DNA of 52,562 nucleotides from Burkholderiales bacterium (GTDB lineage: Bacteria > Pseudomonadota > Gammaproteobacteria > Burkholderiales > SG8-41). Every line of letters starts with the position of its first letter. Within the stretch, counting starts at the first letter, position 1. The translations under genes were made by a program, and so were the position numbers. The notes below the pieces were generated by a model, which saw only the letters and a program-made list of their open reading frames with translations, had not been told where the DNA came from and ran no database searches. This document shows positions 1-8,280 of the stretch, one piece after another. The stretch lies in contig JAIETP010000035.1 in the NCBI GenBank assembly GCA_019744975.1, positions 1 to 52,562 on the forward strand, given 5' to 3'.

Positions 1-121
1 CATCGAGATGTTTTACAACCCGGTCAGGCGCCACAGTTACAGCGATGGTCTGTCACCGGTAAACTACGAGAAGCAGTATTTTGAGAGGCTCGCCAGTGTC
101 TAGGAAACCGGGGGCGATTCA
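1..121 (+). mobile_element. Right end of an IS3-family insertion sequence
   Basis: The window opens inside an insertion sequence. Bases 2-103 encode the last residues of an IS3-type transposase. The stretch from about 97 to 121 (tgtctaggaaaccggggg then cgattca) reads on the opposite strand as TGAATCGCC..., which I recall as the terminal inverted repeat of IS3-group elements. The element therefore ends at about 121. The left end lies outside the window, so target duplication cannot be tested here. Confidence 0.8.
2..103 (+). CDS. IS3-family transposase OrfB, C-terminal fragment
   Basis: This is the 3' end of a gene whose body lies upstream of the window. The 33 visible residues contain IEMFYNPVRRHSYSDGLSP followed by VNYEKQYFERLASV and a TAG stop. 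That is the typical tail of the rve integrase-core (DDE) transposase of IS3-group elements, where the run IE-FYN-RRH-GLSP-E closes the catalytic domain; the final catalytic Glu lies in the unseen part upstream. The normal protein is about 270-300 residues and is made by programmed frameshift between orfA and orfB, which cannot be seen here. The gene looks intact at its 3' end, so the insertion may be recent. Confidence 0.85.
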   Translation: MEMFYNPVRRHSYSDGLSPVNYEKQYFERLASV

Positions 122-1026
122 GTGCGCGTCCCAGTGATAATCAGTGGACCTTTGGAAAGGAAAATTCATCTCATCCATATCTATGCATCTCAAGTGTTCG
201 AATTCATAGAATTGTTGCGGTCGCTTTCCTTGGGGAGCCTCCAGCACCAAGTTATGTGGTAGATCACATTGATTCAAATTGTAAGAACAATCGTCCTGAG
301 AATCTGAGATGGCTTACCCGCTTAGAAAATGCTCTTAAAAATCCGGCAACACGAAAAAAAATTGAATATTTATGCGGAAGTATTGAGGCGTTTCTTAAAA
401 ACCCTTCAATGCTAAATGAGCTTAGAGGTGATCCGAATTTCAAGTGGATGCGGACGGTTACGCCAGAAGAGGCAAAGAATTGCATGATGCGTATGTCTCT
501 TTGGGCAGCTTCAGATAAAAAAACCGCAAAATCAACTAGCGCAATTAAGCATAAAAGTTCTTTTGGCAAAAGAGTCTACAAACCGCTACAGAGATGGGAG
601 GTCGGTCTAGGTAGAGAGCCGGGACTTGAGATGGCTTTAACCCCATGGTGTGCGCAATATATGTGGCGAGCGAATGCGTATTTTCCTTGTTGTCCTCAGG
701 GGTTCAGAGTGGATCCGATTGAAGACTACTTTCAAAATCTAAAGGTTGGTGCGGTGTTAGCTTATAGTGAGGATGATGATATTTCCCTCAAGCTCACAGT
801 AATTCGGTCCGTAATCCTTAAGAAAAAATCATCTATTTTGGCCATGAGTAAGTGGGCAGATAGTAAATGGTCAATTGTTGGGATTGAACGTGATGAAAAA
901 TCTAAGCACTTTATTCATTTTATTCTCGGTTCATATTCAAGCAAGGACGAAGCTGAGAAAGCATTTTTTGCAAAAAATGAATTAACGGACTTTTGGTCAG
1001 AAGGGTATGCCAATGCCTGCGAATAA
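122..1026 (+). pseudogene. HNH endonuclease gene, 5'-truncated by the IS3 element
   Basis: A frame stays open from the IS border to the TAA at 1024-1026. Its beginning reads ...HRIVAVAFLGEPP..., then VVDHIDSNCKNNRPENLRWL, the classic HNH nuclease core (R-V-A-AFLG...DHID-N--NN---NLRW-T) of phage and homing-type endonucleases. There is no ATG, GTG or TTG in frame before the GTG at 256, and that codon lies inside the HNH motif, so the true start was upstream and was cut off by the insertion. The remaining roughly 230 residues carry no domain I recognise; residues around 130-150 hold WCAQYMW and FPCCPQGF, possibly a metal-binding patch. Base composition is far more AT-rich than the genes after 1450, which points to horizontal origin. 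A shortened product from GTG 256 is possible but would lack part of the active site. Confidence 0.75.
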
Positions 1027-1144
1027 ATCGAGTCGAAGGAAATCGTCTAAAACTTACACTGACCACATTTTTTTGGATAATCCGCCGGAGACTCTCAATG
1101 GTGAGCTGAAGCAGGCTGGTCTCAAAAAAGTAGGAGAAAATGCC

Positions 1145-1360
1145 ATGCGTTATTTGGTTATCGTTGAAAAAGGGCCGCAGTCATTCGGCGCCTACGTACC
1201 CGATTTGCCAGGCTGTATTGCGGCGGGCGAATCGAGAGAAGAGGTCTTGACTCTGATACGTGAGTCCATCGAATTTCACCTCGAAGGTCTCCGGGAAGAC
1301 GGCCACCCGGTCCCTTCTCCCTCCAGTTCCAGTGAGGTTATCGAAGTCGAAACCGCATAA
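1145..1360 (+). CDS. Orphan HicB-like antitoxin, 71 aa
   Basis: The protein MRYLVIVEKG...FGAYVPDLPGC followed by IAAGESREEVLTLIRESIEF and HLEGLREDG matches the HicB antitoxin core (partial RNase H-like fold: Y-A--PDLPGC-A-G-S-EE----I-EAI--HLE-L---G). I start it at ATG 1145 because AGGAG lies eight bases upstream at 1132-1136 and the length fits HicB; a longer reading from ATG 1007 would overlap the HNH remnant and adds no recognisable residues. No HicA toxin (short dsRBD-like protein with a GSHH motif) is visible on either side. This solitary form, common in bacterial genomes, lacks the usual C-terminal DNA-binding helix-turn-helix or ribbon-helix-helix. It ends in a Pro/Ser-rich tail. Confidence 0.8.
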   Translation: MRYLVIVEKGPQSFGAYVPDLPGCIAAGESREEVLTLIRESIEFHLEGLREDGHPVPSPSSSSEVIEVETA

Positions 1361-1450
1361 CCATGCGTTCTGAAGTGGACGCCGTAAGGCTCCGCTGCGC
1401 ACCTTTGAACGCGTGCAACGCAGACGTTACGTTGCCTCTGTCCCCGCGAT

Positions 1451-2701
1451 TTACTGTCGCACTATCCCCAGCTTCTCGTAAATCGGCCGTATCCCCGCCC
1501 TGATGTCATGGCGCTTGCGCGCCAGCACCAGCGCCGCGGCTACGCAGCACAATCCACCGATGGTCAGTGTCGCGCGTGGCCCGATGATGTCGGCGATCGC
1601 GCCTGCCGCCAGCGCGCCGAAGGGCATGATGCCGAGGAAAGCCACGGTGTAGAGGCTCATCACCCGGCCGCGTTTATCGTCGTCGACGATGGTCTGCAGG
1701 ATGGTGTTGACCGATACCGAGGTGACCAGTATTCCGAAGCCGACGACCGGCAGCAGCATCAGTGCCAGCCATACCGAAGGCGCGTTGGCAAACAGCACCA
1801 GCGCCGTGCCTGCCGAGAACACGGCGATGATGATCAGGCGGATTAGGCCGCGGGCGTTTTTTCTGGAAGCCAGGTACAGCGTGCCGCAGATGGCGCCGCC
1901 GCCTGATGCGCTCATCAGGAAACCCATCAGGTCGGCGTCGCCGCTGAACACTTCACGCACCATCACCGGCATCAGTGCCGAATAAGGCGTGGCGACGAAG
2001 GCCACGACGGCCAATGTCAGCAGCAGCGCGCGGATCGGCAGCGTGTGCCAGACGTAGCCGAATCCTTCGCGCAAGCCGGCCAGTACCGAGGTCTTGACCG
2101 GCTTGCGCGGCTGCGGCCGGCTGCGGATCATCATGAAGGAAATCACCACCGCGATATAGCTCAGCGCATTGATCAGGAAGCAGTGCGCCTCGCTCAGCAC
2201 GCCGATCAGGATGCCGGCAATCGCGGGTCCGACCATGCGGCCGCTGTTGGCCATCAGCGAAGTCAGTGCAATCGCATTGGGCAGGTCTTCCTTGCCGTCG
2301 ACCAGTTCCAGCAGATAGGCGTGGCGGATCGGCAGTTCGAAGGCGACCAGCACGCCCATCAGCATCGCCAGCGTGATGATATGCCAAGGGGCGATGATGC
2401 CGGCCAGTGCCAGCGCAGCGAGGGTTGCGGCCTGCAGCAGTTCGAGGACCTGCGTCGCGAACATCGCGCGATGCAGGTTCCAGCGATCCGACCACAGTCC
2501 CGCCAGCGGTGACAGCAGCAGGATGGGTAGGCTGCCGGCAAAGGCCATGACGCCGAGCATCGTCGCCGATCCGGTGAGCCGGTAGAGCAGCCAGCTCTGC
2601 GCCACGATCTGGATCCAGTAGCCGATCAACGCAAAAATCTGGCCGGTCAGGAACAGCCGGAAATTGCGGTGGCGCAGAGCGTGCAGGGAGGGCAGGGCCA
2701 T
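1451..2701 (-). CDS. MFS exporter, EntS/MFS_3 type
   Basis: A 416-residue protein with about twelve hydrophobic segments beginning at residue 12. The start ALRHRNFRLFLTGQ...IGYWIQIVAQSWLLYRLTGS and the loop PLAGLWSDRWNLHRAM (MFS motif A region, residues 63-80) are typical of the MFS_3 group that includes the enterobactin exporter EntS and many drug or solute exporters of the DHA3 class. It should sit in the inner membrane and export a small molecule by proton exchange. The substrate cannot be read from sequence. The gene stands alone: nothing co-directional lies within 1 kb, and a MITE-like element occupies the divergent region in front of it. Confidence 0.8.
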   Translation of the reverse strand: MALPSLHALRHRNFRLFLTGQIFALIGYWIQIVAQSWLLYRLTGSATMLGVMAFAGSLPILLLSPLAGLWSDRWNLHRAMFATQVLELLQAATLAALALAGIIAPWHIITLAMLMGVLVAFELPIRHAYLLELVDGKEDLPNAIALTSLMANSGRMVGPAIAGILIGVLSEAHCFLINALSYIAVVISFMMIRSRPQPRKPVKTSVLAGLREGFGYVWHTLPIRALLLTLAVVAFVATPYSALMPVMVREVFSGDADLMGFLMSASGGGAICGTLYLASRKNARGLIRLIIIAVFSAGTALVLFANAPSVWLALMLLPVVGFGILVTSVSVNTILQTIVDDDKRGRVMSLYTVAFLGIMPFGALAAGAIADIIGPRATLTIGGLCCVAAALVLARKRHDIRAGIRPIYEKLGIVRQ

Positions 2702-2777
2702 AAATGTCGTGAAAAGGAACGAATTCTACTTCATGGACTTGAGGCGAAGCAGTCAGGTGCGCTGCGGTAAAATCATC

Positions 2778-3046
2778 AGGGCCTGTTAACCATTACTTCG
2801 TGAGATGCGTTGTGTCCAAAATTGTCAATGGCAAGGCGCGTGCCGCGGCCCATATCGAGAATATGGGCGAGGCAGGCAACGCAGCCAGTGGCGATTTTGG
2901 ATACAACCCGCAGGGACGGGACGATTTGGCCCCGGGCCATTGTCGCCCCTTCGCTTATTTGCCGACGGGCAAACCGCGCTCGGAGCTTCACGTCCCAGGG
3001 CCAAATCGTCGCCGTCGCACTCATGAAGTAATGGTTAACAGGCCCT
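2778..3046. repeat. MITE-like element with terminal inverted repeats and two internal hairpins
   Basis: The left end (2778-2804, AGGGCCTGTTAACC...) and the right end (3020-3046) are inverted copies with one mismatch in 27. Inside are two more inverted repeats. In the first, 2810-2832 pairs with 2884-2906 (19 of 23 match) around a perfect 8-bp hairpin GCCCATAT/ATATGGGC at 2848-2868. In the second, 2915-2936 pairs with about 2993-3016. The whole 269 bp can fold as a three-way junction. No transposase-like reading frame is present. The flanking trinucleotides are TCA and TAA, which resembles a decayed TNA target duplication but is not proof. The right end lies seven bases from the ATG of the next gene. 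Confidence 0.75.
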
Positions 3047-3053
3047 AACTCCC

Positions 3054-4232
3054 ATGTCTGAAAATCCCTCCGCGGGCAACGCCCCGTCCCGCCTAATCAC
3101 GATTTACCAGATCATGCTCGTGGTGTTGTTGTGGAACAGCGCCTACAAGGGCGTGCGTGTGCTTAACACGCTGTATGCCCTGGAACTCAATGCCTCGCCG
3201 CTGCTGATCGGCCTGCTGCTTGCGACCTACGGCGTGTTTCCGCTGCTGCTCGCGGTCAAGGCCGGACGGATTGCCGACCGTTACGGCTCGCGTGTACCGA
3301 TCATTGTCGGCATGGCGCTGTGTACCGTGGGTGTGGTGCTTCCCTGGTTCGCGCCCAGCCTGCCGCTGCTGTTCATCGGGGCGGCGGTGACCGGCCTGGG
3401 TTTCATCATCGGCCAGGTTGCTTTCCAGTCGCTGGTTGGCACGTTGGGCGAGGGTATGGCGCGAACCAAAAACTTCAACAACTATGCGCTGATCGTGGCG
3501 GTTGCCGATTTTGTCGGTCCGGTGTTTGCCGGTTTTTCAATCGACCATGCCGGCCATGTGCCGACCTTTCTCTATCTCGGCCTGCTGAGCGCGACTTCAA
3601 TCATCGCGATTGCCGTACTGGCCAAGCGTGTGCCGCGTCACCGCAAGCCGGCACCGGCGCCCGCCGGCCAGCGCATGATGGACCTGCTCCGCGATGCCGA
3701 CATGCGTCGCGTGCTGATTGCCGGTGCGGTGGTCATGACCGGCATCGACCTGTTCCAGCTCTACATCCCGCTCTACGGTCACCAGATCGGTTTGTCGGCT
3801 TCGGCGATCGGCATGGTCCTTGGCGCCGCGGCCGCCGCGACCTTTGTGTCTCGTGCGGTGTTGCCGGCCCTGGTGCGCCGTTACAGCGAGGAAAAAACCC
3901 TGCTCTACGCATTGTTCCTGGCGGCGTCGATGTTCACGCTGATCCCGTTTTTCACCAGCGCCATCGTGCTCGCCGCAATCTGTTTCATGCTGGGCCTCGG
4001 CATGGGACTCGGCCAGCCGCTGACGGTGATCCTTTGTTACCGTTATTCGCCTGCGGGACGCGGCGGCGAATCGCTGGGCCTGCGCATTGCGATCAACAAT
4101 GCCATGCATGTCGTCGTGCCGGCGCTGTTCGGCGCGGTCGGCGCGGTTCTCGGCCTGGCGCCGGTGTTCTGGGCCAATGCCTGCGTGATCGCAGCCGGCA
4201 ACTGGTACGCCCGCAAACGTCCGGCCGCCTGA
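3054..4232 (+). CDS. MFS transporter (first of a tandem pair)
   Basis: A 392-residue membrane protein with about twelve transmembrane segments. Motif A is visible as KAGRIADRYGSRVPI (residues 70-84), and the second half has IDLFQLYIPLYGHQIGLSAS. It is an MFS_1 family permease of unknown substrate. Its closest relative in the window is the next gene: both share the DLFQ-Y-P-YGH-IGLSASAIGMVL block and a late GLG-G-GQPLT block, so they arose by duplication. The stop overlaps the next start (TGATG), implying translational coupling and perhaps a paired or heteromeric transporter. No Shine-Dalgarno precedes ATG 3054, because the MITE-like element ends at 3046 and has displaced the original leader. 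Confidence 0.8.
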   Translation: MSENPSAGNAPSRLITIYQIMLVVLLWNSAYKGVRVLNTLYALELNASPLLIGLLLATYGVFPLLLAVKAGRIADRYGSRVPIIVGMALCTVGVVLPWFAPSLPLLFIGAAVTGLGFIIGQVAFQSLVGTLGEGMARTKNFNNYALIVAVADFVGPVFAGFSIDHAGHVPTFLYLGLLSATSIIAIAVLAKRVPRHRKPAPAPAGQRMMDLLRDADMRRVLIAGAVVMTGIDLFQLYIPLYGHQIGLSASAIGMVLGAAAAATFVSRAVLPALVRRYSEEKTLLYALFLAASMFTLIPFFTSAIVLAAICFMLGLGMGLGQPLTVILCYRYSPAGRGGESLGLRIAINNAMHVVVPALFGAVGAVLGLAPVFWANACVIAAGNWYARKRPAA

Positions 4233-5365
4233 TGCCGATTTTTCTCGCCCTGCTGGTGTTGCTGCTGAACATGAGCGCGTTCCGCGGCAGCAAGGTGCTG
4301 GTGTCGCTGTTTGCGCTGGAACTCGGCGCGCCGGAGATCATGCTTGGCGTCATCGTTGCCCTGTATGCCCTGTGCCCGATGCTGCTGGCGCTGTACGCCG
4401 GAAAAATGATCGACCGTTTTGGCGTGCGCTGGCCGCTGGCACTGGGCTCGCTGGGCATGTCGCTGTCGCTGGTGCTGCCGGGCACGCTGCCGTCATTACA
4501 CACGCTGTACCTGTCGGCCCTGCTGCTCGGTTTGTCGCACGTGTTCTACAACGTCGCGGTGCAGAACCTGATCGGCATGCTGAGCAGTGCCGATACCCGT
4601 ACGCGCAATTTCAGCAATTTGAGTTTGATGATCGCCAGCGGCGGATTCCTCGGCCCACTGATTGCAGGCTTTGCCATCGACACCTTCGGCCATGCCATCG
4701 GTTACCTGTGCATCGCCGTGCTCCCGGCCATTTCAGCGGTGATCATGTTCAGTGCGCGCCGCGGCCTGGCGGCGCTGAGCGGCGGCAAGGCAAAAAACAG
4801 CGAGGCGGGGGGCTACGCGGTCGGACTGCTGGGCAATCCGCCATTGCGGCGTACGCTGATCACCAGCGGCATCATTCTCACCGCCATCGACCTGTTCCAG
4901 TTCTACATGCCGATTTACGGCCATGCCATCGGCCTGTCCGCATCAGCCATCGGCATGGTGCTGGCGATGTTTGCCGCCGCCGCTTTCATCGTGCGCACCA
5001 TCCTGCCGCAGATCGTCAAGCGCTTCGGCGAGGAACAGGTGCTGATCGGCTCCATTTTCATCGCCGCCGGCACCTACCTGCTGTTGCCGCTGGTGGAGAG
5101 CGGCCTGCTGCTGGGCGCCATTGCATTCCTGCTCGGACTGGGCACCGGCTGCGGCCAGCCGCTGACGCTGATGATGATTTACGCCCGGGCGCCCGAGGGG
5201 CGCTCCGGCGAGGCGCTGGGTCTGCGCATGACCATCAACAACCTGACTCACATCGTTGTGCCGCTGTTTTTCGGTGCCGTGGGCACGGCCTTCGGCGTCG
5301 CCCCGGTGTTTATTGCCAATGCCGCCATGCTGAGCGTTGGCGGGCTGCTGAGCCGGCGGCGCTGA
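4232..5365 (+). CDS. MFS transporter (second of a tandem pair)
   Basis: A 377-residue MFS permease starting at ATG 4232, which shares its A with the TGA stop of the preceding paralogue. Residues 1-20 already form the first membrane helix (MPIFLALLVLLLNMSAFRGS), so the cytoplasmic N-terminus present in its twin is missing. Motif A reads YAGKMIDRFGVRWPL. The middle block DLFQFYMPIYGHAIGLSAS repeats that of the upstream gene nearly word for word, and LRMTINNLTHIVVP matches the twin's LRIAINNAMHVVVP. It probably transports a related organic acid that the two following enzymes metabolise; that substrate link is inference from position only. Confidence 0.8.
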   Translation: MPIFLALLVLLLNMSAFRGSKVLVSLFALELGAPEIMLGVIVALYALCPMLLALYAGKMIDRFGVRWPLALGSLGMSLSLVLPGTLPSLHTLYLSALLLGLSHVFYNVAVQNLIGMLSSADTRTRNFSNLSLMIASGGFLGPLIAGFAIDTFGHAIGYLCIAVLPAISAVIMFSARRGLAALSGGKAKNSEAGGYAVGLLGNPPLRRTLITSGIILTAIDLFQFYMPIYGHAIGLSASAIGMVLAMFAAAAFIVRTILPQIVKRFGEEQVLIGSIFIAAGTYLLLPLVESGLLLGAIAFLLGLGTGCGQPLTLMMIYARAPEGRSGEALGLRMTINNLTHIVVPLFFGAVGTAFGVAPVFIANAAMLSVGGLLSRRR

Positions 5366-5388
5366 TCGGGTCGCGCATCTGTGACCGA

Positions 5389-5394
5389 TATAAT
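5389..5394 (+). promoter_or_regulatory. Candidate -10 box (TATAAT) for the dehydrogenase gene
   Basis: A perfect TATAAT lies 38 bases before ATG 5432, between the MFS pair and the dehydrogenase. No good -35 hexamer is seen 16-18 bases upstream, so it would need an activator or be an internal promoter of the operon. Confidence 0.35.
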
Positions 5395-5431
5395 CCAGAG
5401 ACGTTTACAAAGCAACCATCAGGACTCCAAT

Positions 5432-6403
5432 ATGAAAATTGCCATCATCGACGATTACCAGGATGCCTTCCGCAAACTGGAGTGCAGCAAAAAGCTGGCG
5501 GGGCATGAACTGATCGCCTTTACCGACACCGAAAAAGATCCGGCCAAACTTGCGGCGCGGATCGCAGACGCCGAGGTGCTGGTGCTGACCCAACAGCGTT
5601 CGAAGCTGCCGCGCGCGGTGATCGAGAAACTGCCGAAATTGAAACTGGTCAGCCAGACCGGGCGCAATGCCTATCACATCGACATCGAAGCCTGTACCGA
5701 GAAAGGCATTGTGATTTCGGCCGGCGGCGCCGGCAATCCGAATCCGACGGCGGAACTGGCCTGGGCGCTGATCCTTGCCGCCTTGCGCCGGATTCCGCAG
5801 GAAGTGCGGCGGCTGCAGGACGGCCAGTGGCAGGGCTCGGTGGGTACCGGACTTTTTGGCAAGACCCTGGGCATTTATGCCTACGGCCGCATCGGCAGCC
5901 TGGTGGCGCAGGTCGGCAAGGCTTTCGGAATGCGCGTGGTGTGCTGGGGACGCGATGGGTCCACCGCCAAGGCGCGCGCTGCAGGTTATGAAGTAGCGGT
6001 CAGCCGCGAGGCGTTTTTTGCCGGGTCCGACGTGATTTCACTGCACCTGCCGCTGAACGACGGCACCCGCGGCATCGTCACCGCGGAAGACCTCGCGCGG
6101 ATGAAACCGTCAGCGCTGATCGTCAATACCAGCCGCGCGCCGATTATCGCCAAGGATGCGCTGGTTGCCGCGCTGAAGGCGGGGCGACCGGGGCGCGCCG
6201 CGATTGACGTCTTTGAGGACGAACCGGTGCTCAATGCCAGCCATCCGCTGATCGGCATGGACAATGTGGTGTGTACGCCCCACCTGGGTTATGTCGAGGA
6301 AGCGACCTACGAGGCCTATTACAGTGCCGCGGTGGAACAGATCCTCGCTTTCATTGCCGGCAAACCGATCAACGTCGCGAATCCGGATGTGCTGAAGAAA
6401 TAA
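5432..6403 (+). CDS. D-2-hydroxyacid dehydrogenase family protein
   Basis: A 323-residue NAD-dependent oxidoreductase that would interconvert a D-2-hydroxy acid and its 2-oxo acid in the cytoplasm. The Rossmann glycine motif lies at residues 147-155 (GIYAYGRIG). The three family catalytic residues are present: Arg235 in NTSRAP, Glu264 in FEDEP and His284 in TPHLGY. I start at ATG 5432, which has CAGGA eight bases upstream and gives the family's usual start MKIAIIDDYQ; an earlier ATG at 5381 would add seventeen unrelated residues. It stands between two MFS transporters and a ThDP enzyme. Phosphoglycerate dehydrogenase is possible as a distant relative but the C-terminal ACT domain is absent. 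Confidence 0.85.
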   Translation: MKIAIIDDYQDAFRKLECSKKLAGHELIAFTDTEKDPAKLAARIADAEVLVLTQQRSKLPRAVIEKLPKLKLVSQTGRNAYHIDIEACTEKGIVISAGGAGNPNPTAELAWALILAALRRIPQEVRRLQDGQWQGSVGTGLFGKTLGIYAYGRIGSLVAQVGKAFGMRVVCWGRDGSTAKARAAGYEVAVSREAFFAGSDVISLHLPLNDGTRGIVTAEDLARMKPSALIVNTSRAPIIAKDALVAALKAGRPGRAAIDVFEDEPVLNASHPLIGMDNVVCTPHLGYVEEATYEAYYSAAVEQILAFIAGKPINVANPDVLKK

Positions 6404-6436
6404 GGTAATTGGGACACAAATCAGGCGGAGGGGAAA

Positions 6437-8128
6437 ATGGCGGCAAAAACAATGCGTTGCGGCGTCGCCGCGGTGGAAGCGCTGCGCGCGTCCGGCGTGA
6501 CCAAGGTATTCGGCCTGATGGGCTCGAGTACGCTGGAAATGTATGACGCGCTGTACGACGTCAAAAAAGAAATCGAATACATCGGCGTGCGCCACGAAAA
6601 CTGCGGTATGCACATGGCCGATGCCTATGGCCGTGTCACCCAAACGCCGGGGGTGTTCATCTGTGGCCAGGCCGGACCAGGTGCGGCGAACATGGTGCTG
6701 GGACTGGCGCAGGCGAAATTTGCCTATTCGCCGGTAGTGGCCATAACCGGCCTGGCGTCCACTGAGCATCTCGGACGCGATGCGTTCCAGGAAATCGACC
6801 AGAACACGCTCTTCCTGCCGGTGACCAAACGCGTGATGACAGTGCCGCGGCCGGAACGTATTCCGGAATTCATCCTTGAGGCTTTCCGCATCGCCAATTC
6901 CGGCCGGCGCGGGCCGGTGGTGGTGAACATCGCGCGTGACCTCTTCAACCACAGCATCGACGCCGACATTCCGCAGCGCGTGAATGTGGATATCAAGCCG
7001 CCGGCGGCTGATGGCGAAACCTTGGCGGAAATACGCAGGCTGATTCTGGCCGCGAAAAAACCGGTGATCCACGCCGGTGCCGGCATCAAGTGGTCGCGCG
7101 CCAGCGGCAAGCTCGCCGCACTCGCCGAAAAACTGCAGATTCCGGTGACCAGTTCCGCGGGGCACGCCGACATCCTGCCGATGGATTTCCAGTTGCATGC
7201 CGCCGGTGTCGGTCCGCGCGGCAATCCTGTTGCGAGTACGTTGATGCGCGAAGCCGATCTGATCATCGCGCTCGGCACGCGGCTCGGCTTCAACACCACC
7301 TTCTACAAATACACCGACCTTTCACCGACCGCAAAAATCATCCAGGTCGACATCGATCCGATGGCGCTGGGCCGGTTTTTCCCGACCGCGCTGGCGGTGA
7401 CGGCGGATGCGGGCGCAGTGATCGACGGTCTGGCCGCGCTGATGCAACCGGTGGCTGCCGATGCTGCGCCCTGGCGTACGCGCAACGAGGCCTATTTCAA
7501 GGCACGTGCAGCACTGTGGGCGGAACGCGAAGCTTCCGGCGCGCGCACCGGTACCCCGATGCACCCGGATGTGATTTATGCCGAGGTGCGCAAGGCGGCG
7601 CCGCGCAATTCGATTTTCACGCTGGATGCAGGCACCACCGGGTTCCAGGCAACGGACCAGTTGCCTTGTTACGAGGCGCCTGCGTTGCTGACGCCGCTGG
7701 ATTGCGGCATGGTCGGTTTTTCGTACTCGGCGGCGATCGGCGCAAAAGTCGCGGCTCCACATCGCGCGGCGATTTCGCTGATGGGTGACGGCGGCTTCGG
7801 TATGACCATGGGCGAGATGACCACCGCGGTGGCGAGCAACATACCCGCGATCGGCATCGTGATGGACAACGGCACCTGGGGTTCGGAAATCGCCTACCAG
7901 CGCGATTTTTACCAGGAACGTTATATTGGCGCCCATGTCCACAGCCCGCGTTTTGATGAAGTGATGAAACTCACCGGCGGCAATGGTTACCATCCGACCG
8001 CGCCGGGTGAAACCGCGGATGCGCTGCGTGATGCGCTGAAGGCCGGCAAACCCGCGATCATCCACGTCAAGGTCGATCCGGAAGCGACCATCAGTTTCCG
8101 CAAGGACGCGCTGCAGAAGCGCAGCTGA
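6437..8128 (+). CDS. Thiamine-diphosphate enzyme, acetolactate-synthase superfamily (Xsc-like)
   Basis: A 563-residue protein with the three ThDP domains: N-terminal PYR domain with the catalytic glutamate Glu54 (RHENCGMHMADAYGR), central TPP_enzyme_M domain (residues about 195-330), and C-terminal PP domain with the GDG...N cofactor motif at 450-478 (MGDGGFGM to VMDNGTWG). The NGTWG-E---Q-DFY segment and FGLMGSS near the start recall sulfoacetaldehyde acetyltransferase and related ThDP lyases more than true acetolactate synthase. I cannot fix the substrate: a 2-oxo acid decarboxylase or carboligase is equally possible. GGAGGGG precedes the ATG. It follows the hydroxyacid dehydrogenase by 33 bases, so dehydrogenation then ThDP-dependent cleavage of the 2-oxo acid is a plausible pair of steps. 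Confidence 0.8.
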   Translation: MAAKTMRCGVAAVEALRASGVTKVFGLMGSSTLEMYDALYDVKKEIEYIGVRHENCGMHMADAYGRVTQTPGVFICGQAGPGAANMVLGLAQAKFAYSPVVAITGLASTEHLGRDAFQEIDQNTLFLPVTKRVMTVPRPERIPEFILEAFRIANSGRRGPVVVNIARDLFNHSIDADIPQRVNVDIKPPAADGETLAEIRRLILAAKKPVIHAGAGIKWSRASGKLAALAEKLQIPVTSSAGHADILPMDFQLHAAGVGPRGNPVASTLMREADLIIALGTRLGFNTTFYKYTDLSPTAKIIQVDIDPMALGRFFPTALAVTADAGAVIDGLAALMQPVAADAAPWRTRNEAYFKARAALWAEREASGARTGTPMHPDVIYAEVRKAAPRNSIFTLDAGTTGFQATDQLPCYEAPALLTPLDCGMVGFSYSAAIGAKVAAPHRAAISLMGDGGFGMTMGEMTTAVASNIPAIGIVMDNGTWGSEIAYQRDFYQERYIGAHVHSPRFDEVMKLTGGNGYHPTAPGETADALRDALKAGKPAIIHVKVDPEATISFRKDALQKRS

Positions 8129-8171
8129 GATTTGGTTTTCGGGTTCTCATACTTGCCGGCGAGCCAATTCT

Positions 8172-8250
8172 GTTCGCCCTGAGTCCTTCGACAAGCTCAA
8201 GACAGGCTCTGTCGAAGGGCGGGCTTCGACAGGCTCAGCCCGAACGGTGG
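8172..8250. repeat. REP-like palindromic repeat pair
   Basis: The gap between the ThDP gene and the channel gene contains two inverted words built on CTTCGACA-GCTCA: CCTTCGACAAGCTCAAG, then CTGTCGAAGGGCGGGC, then CTTCGACAGGCTCAGCC. The outer copies GTTCGCCCTGAG (8169-8180) and GGCTCAGCCCGAAC also pair. It matches a very common proteobacterial REP-type sequence (recollection). It could act as a transcript-stabilising or attenuating hairpin. Confidence 0.7.
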
Positions 8251-8280
8251 TGTTGTGTATTAAGGAAAGATCAGCCATTT

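Noticed and set aside
1007-1144. N-terminal extension of the HicB-like protein
   Set aside because: It overlaps the HNH remnant, has no ribosome site and no similarity, while ATG 1145 has AGGAG at the right distance.
2776-3048. Four overlapping short open frames inside the MITE-like element
   Set aside because: They exist on both strands because the element is palindromic; both end in the same residues from the terminal repeat. No ribosome site or known protein.
6437-8128. Firm call as sulfoacetaldehyde acetyltransferase (Xsc)
   Set aside because: Only short motifs resemble Xsc, and no phosphotransacetylase or taurine genes are adjacent.
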